Origin: Symbiodinium natans
Taxonomy: Eukaryota > Sar > Dinophyceae > Suessiales > Symbiodiniaceae
Length of the DNA stretch: 24,757 bases
Reading direction: 5' to 3'
Assembly: GCA_905221605.1 (NCBI GenBank)
Contig: CAJNDS010000626.1
Location: 77,501-102,257 of the forward strand
Below are positions 24,531-24,757 of this stretch, in pieces. The notes under the pieces were generated by a model. That model did no database searches. It had not been told where the DNA came from and saw only the letters and a list, made by a program, of their open reading frames with translations. Each line of letters begins with the position of its first letter. The first letter of the stretch is position 1. Both the position numbers and the translations under genes were made by a program.

Positions 24531-24757
24531 CGCCGGGATGGGGCTCAGTGCTAGGTTTCGCTCTTCACGTCTGCAGGGTTAGGTCTTTGGCTTCTGGGGG
24601 GCTAGGTTTAAGACTTTGCATTCCCTGAAGCTTGAATACCCTAGAAGCCCTAGTCGGCCATTATTCCATACTTCCATGATTTTTATTCTTCTGAACAGAA
24701 TATATACAGTATATACATATATATATTTTTCTATTATATCTACTGGTATTTCTAGTG
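24531..24757. other. Unique, AT-rich right edge, no gene seen
   Basis: The last 60 bases hold TATATAC/ATATAT repeats (24698-24730). A gene could continue outside the window, but none starts here. Confidence 0.4.

Overview
The window looks like nuclear DNA from a dinoflagellate. Evidence: (i) dozens of interstitial tracts of the plant/dinoflagellate telomere heptamer TTTAGGG/CCCTAAA in both orientations; (ii) GC-rich coding exons joined by short introns with GC rather than GT donors; (iii) a Hint-type (hedgehog/intein-like) domain protein of a style common in dinoflagellate gene sets; (iv) a possible relic of the dinoflagellate spliced leader just upstream of that gene. Nothing looks bacterial: no operons, Shine-Dalgarno spacing or IS elements. 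The genus cannot be named from sequence alone.

Only two genes can be defended. At 1866-3381 (+) lies a coiled-coil plus Hint-domain gene. Its C-terminal Hint module is intact across a 128-nt GC-AG intron, but its N-terminal half changes frame three times, so it is a decaying gene or carries indel errors. At 9990-11625 (+) lies an intact two-exon gene for a 510-residue FAD/NAD(P)-binding monooxygenase-like protein. Its 103-nt intron looks like an inserted transposon-like element. Two weaker coding candidates lie at 8880-9130 (decayed coiled coil) and 21035-21370 (possible small secreted Cys-rich protein).

Layout: 1-1100 telomeric mosaic; 1100-1800 unique; 1866-3381 Hint gene; 3640-8700 telomeric mosaic with minisatellites and small inverted-repeat elements; 8700-9800 coding remnant plus an odd direct/inverted repeat module; 9990-11625 FAD gene; 11626-12050 unique; 12055-14240 telomeric mosaic; 14525-14796 variant-heptamer array; 14800-16500 unique and low-complexity DNA; 16500-18000 telomeric mosaic; 18100-18440 inverted 21-bp minisatellite; 18580-19010 duplications and microsatellites; 19500-20520 telomeric mosaic with TTTAGGGG octamers; 20520-21870 unique; 21870-24757 telomeric mosaic with a 220-bp inverted-repeat element, a 99-bp element and a diverged segmental duplication.

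The most interesting signals are non-coding. First, the FAD-gene intron and an intergenic element at 23197-23295 are both 99 bp, start CTTAGT, end in CTAG or CTAAG, have terminal inverted repeats and are flanked by 4-bp direct repeats. That is the signature of a DNA-transposon-like introner family. Second, eleven short spacers (81-125 bp) sit between an upstream CCCTAAA tract and a downstream TTTAGGG tract, like tiny telomere-capped molecules or long telomeric foldbacks, and several spacers contain perfect hairpins. Third, variant telomeric units (TTTTAGGG, TTTAGGGG, GCCTAAA, GCCTGAA, TAGACATCCC) have each been amplified locally into near-pure blocks.
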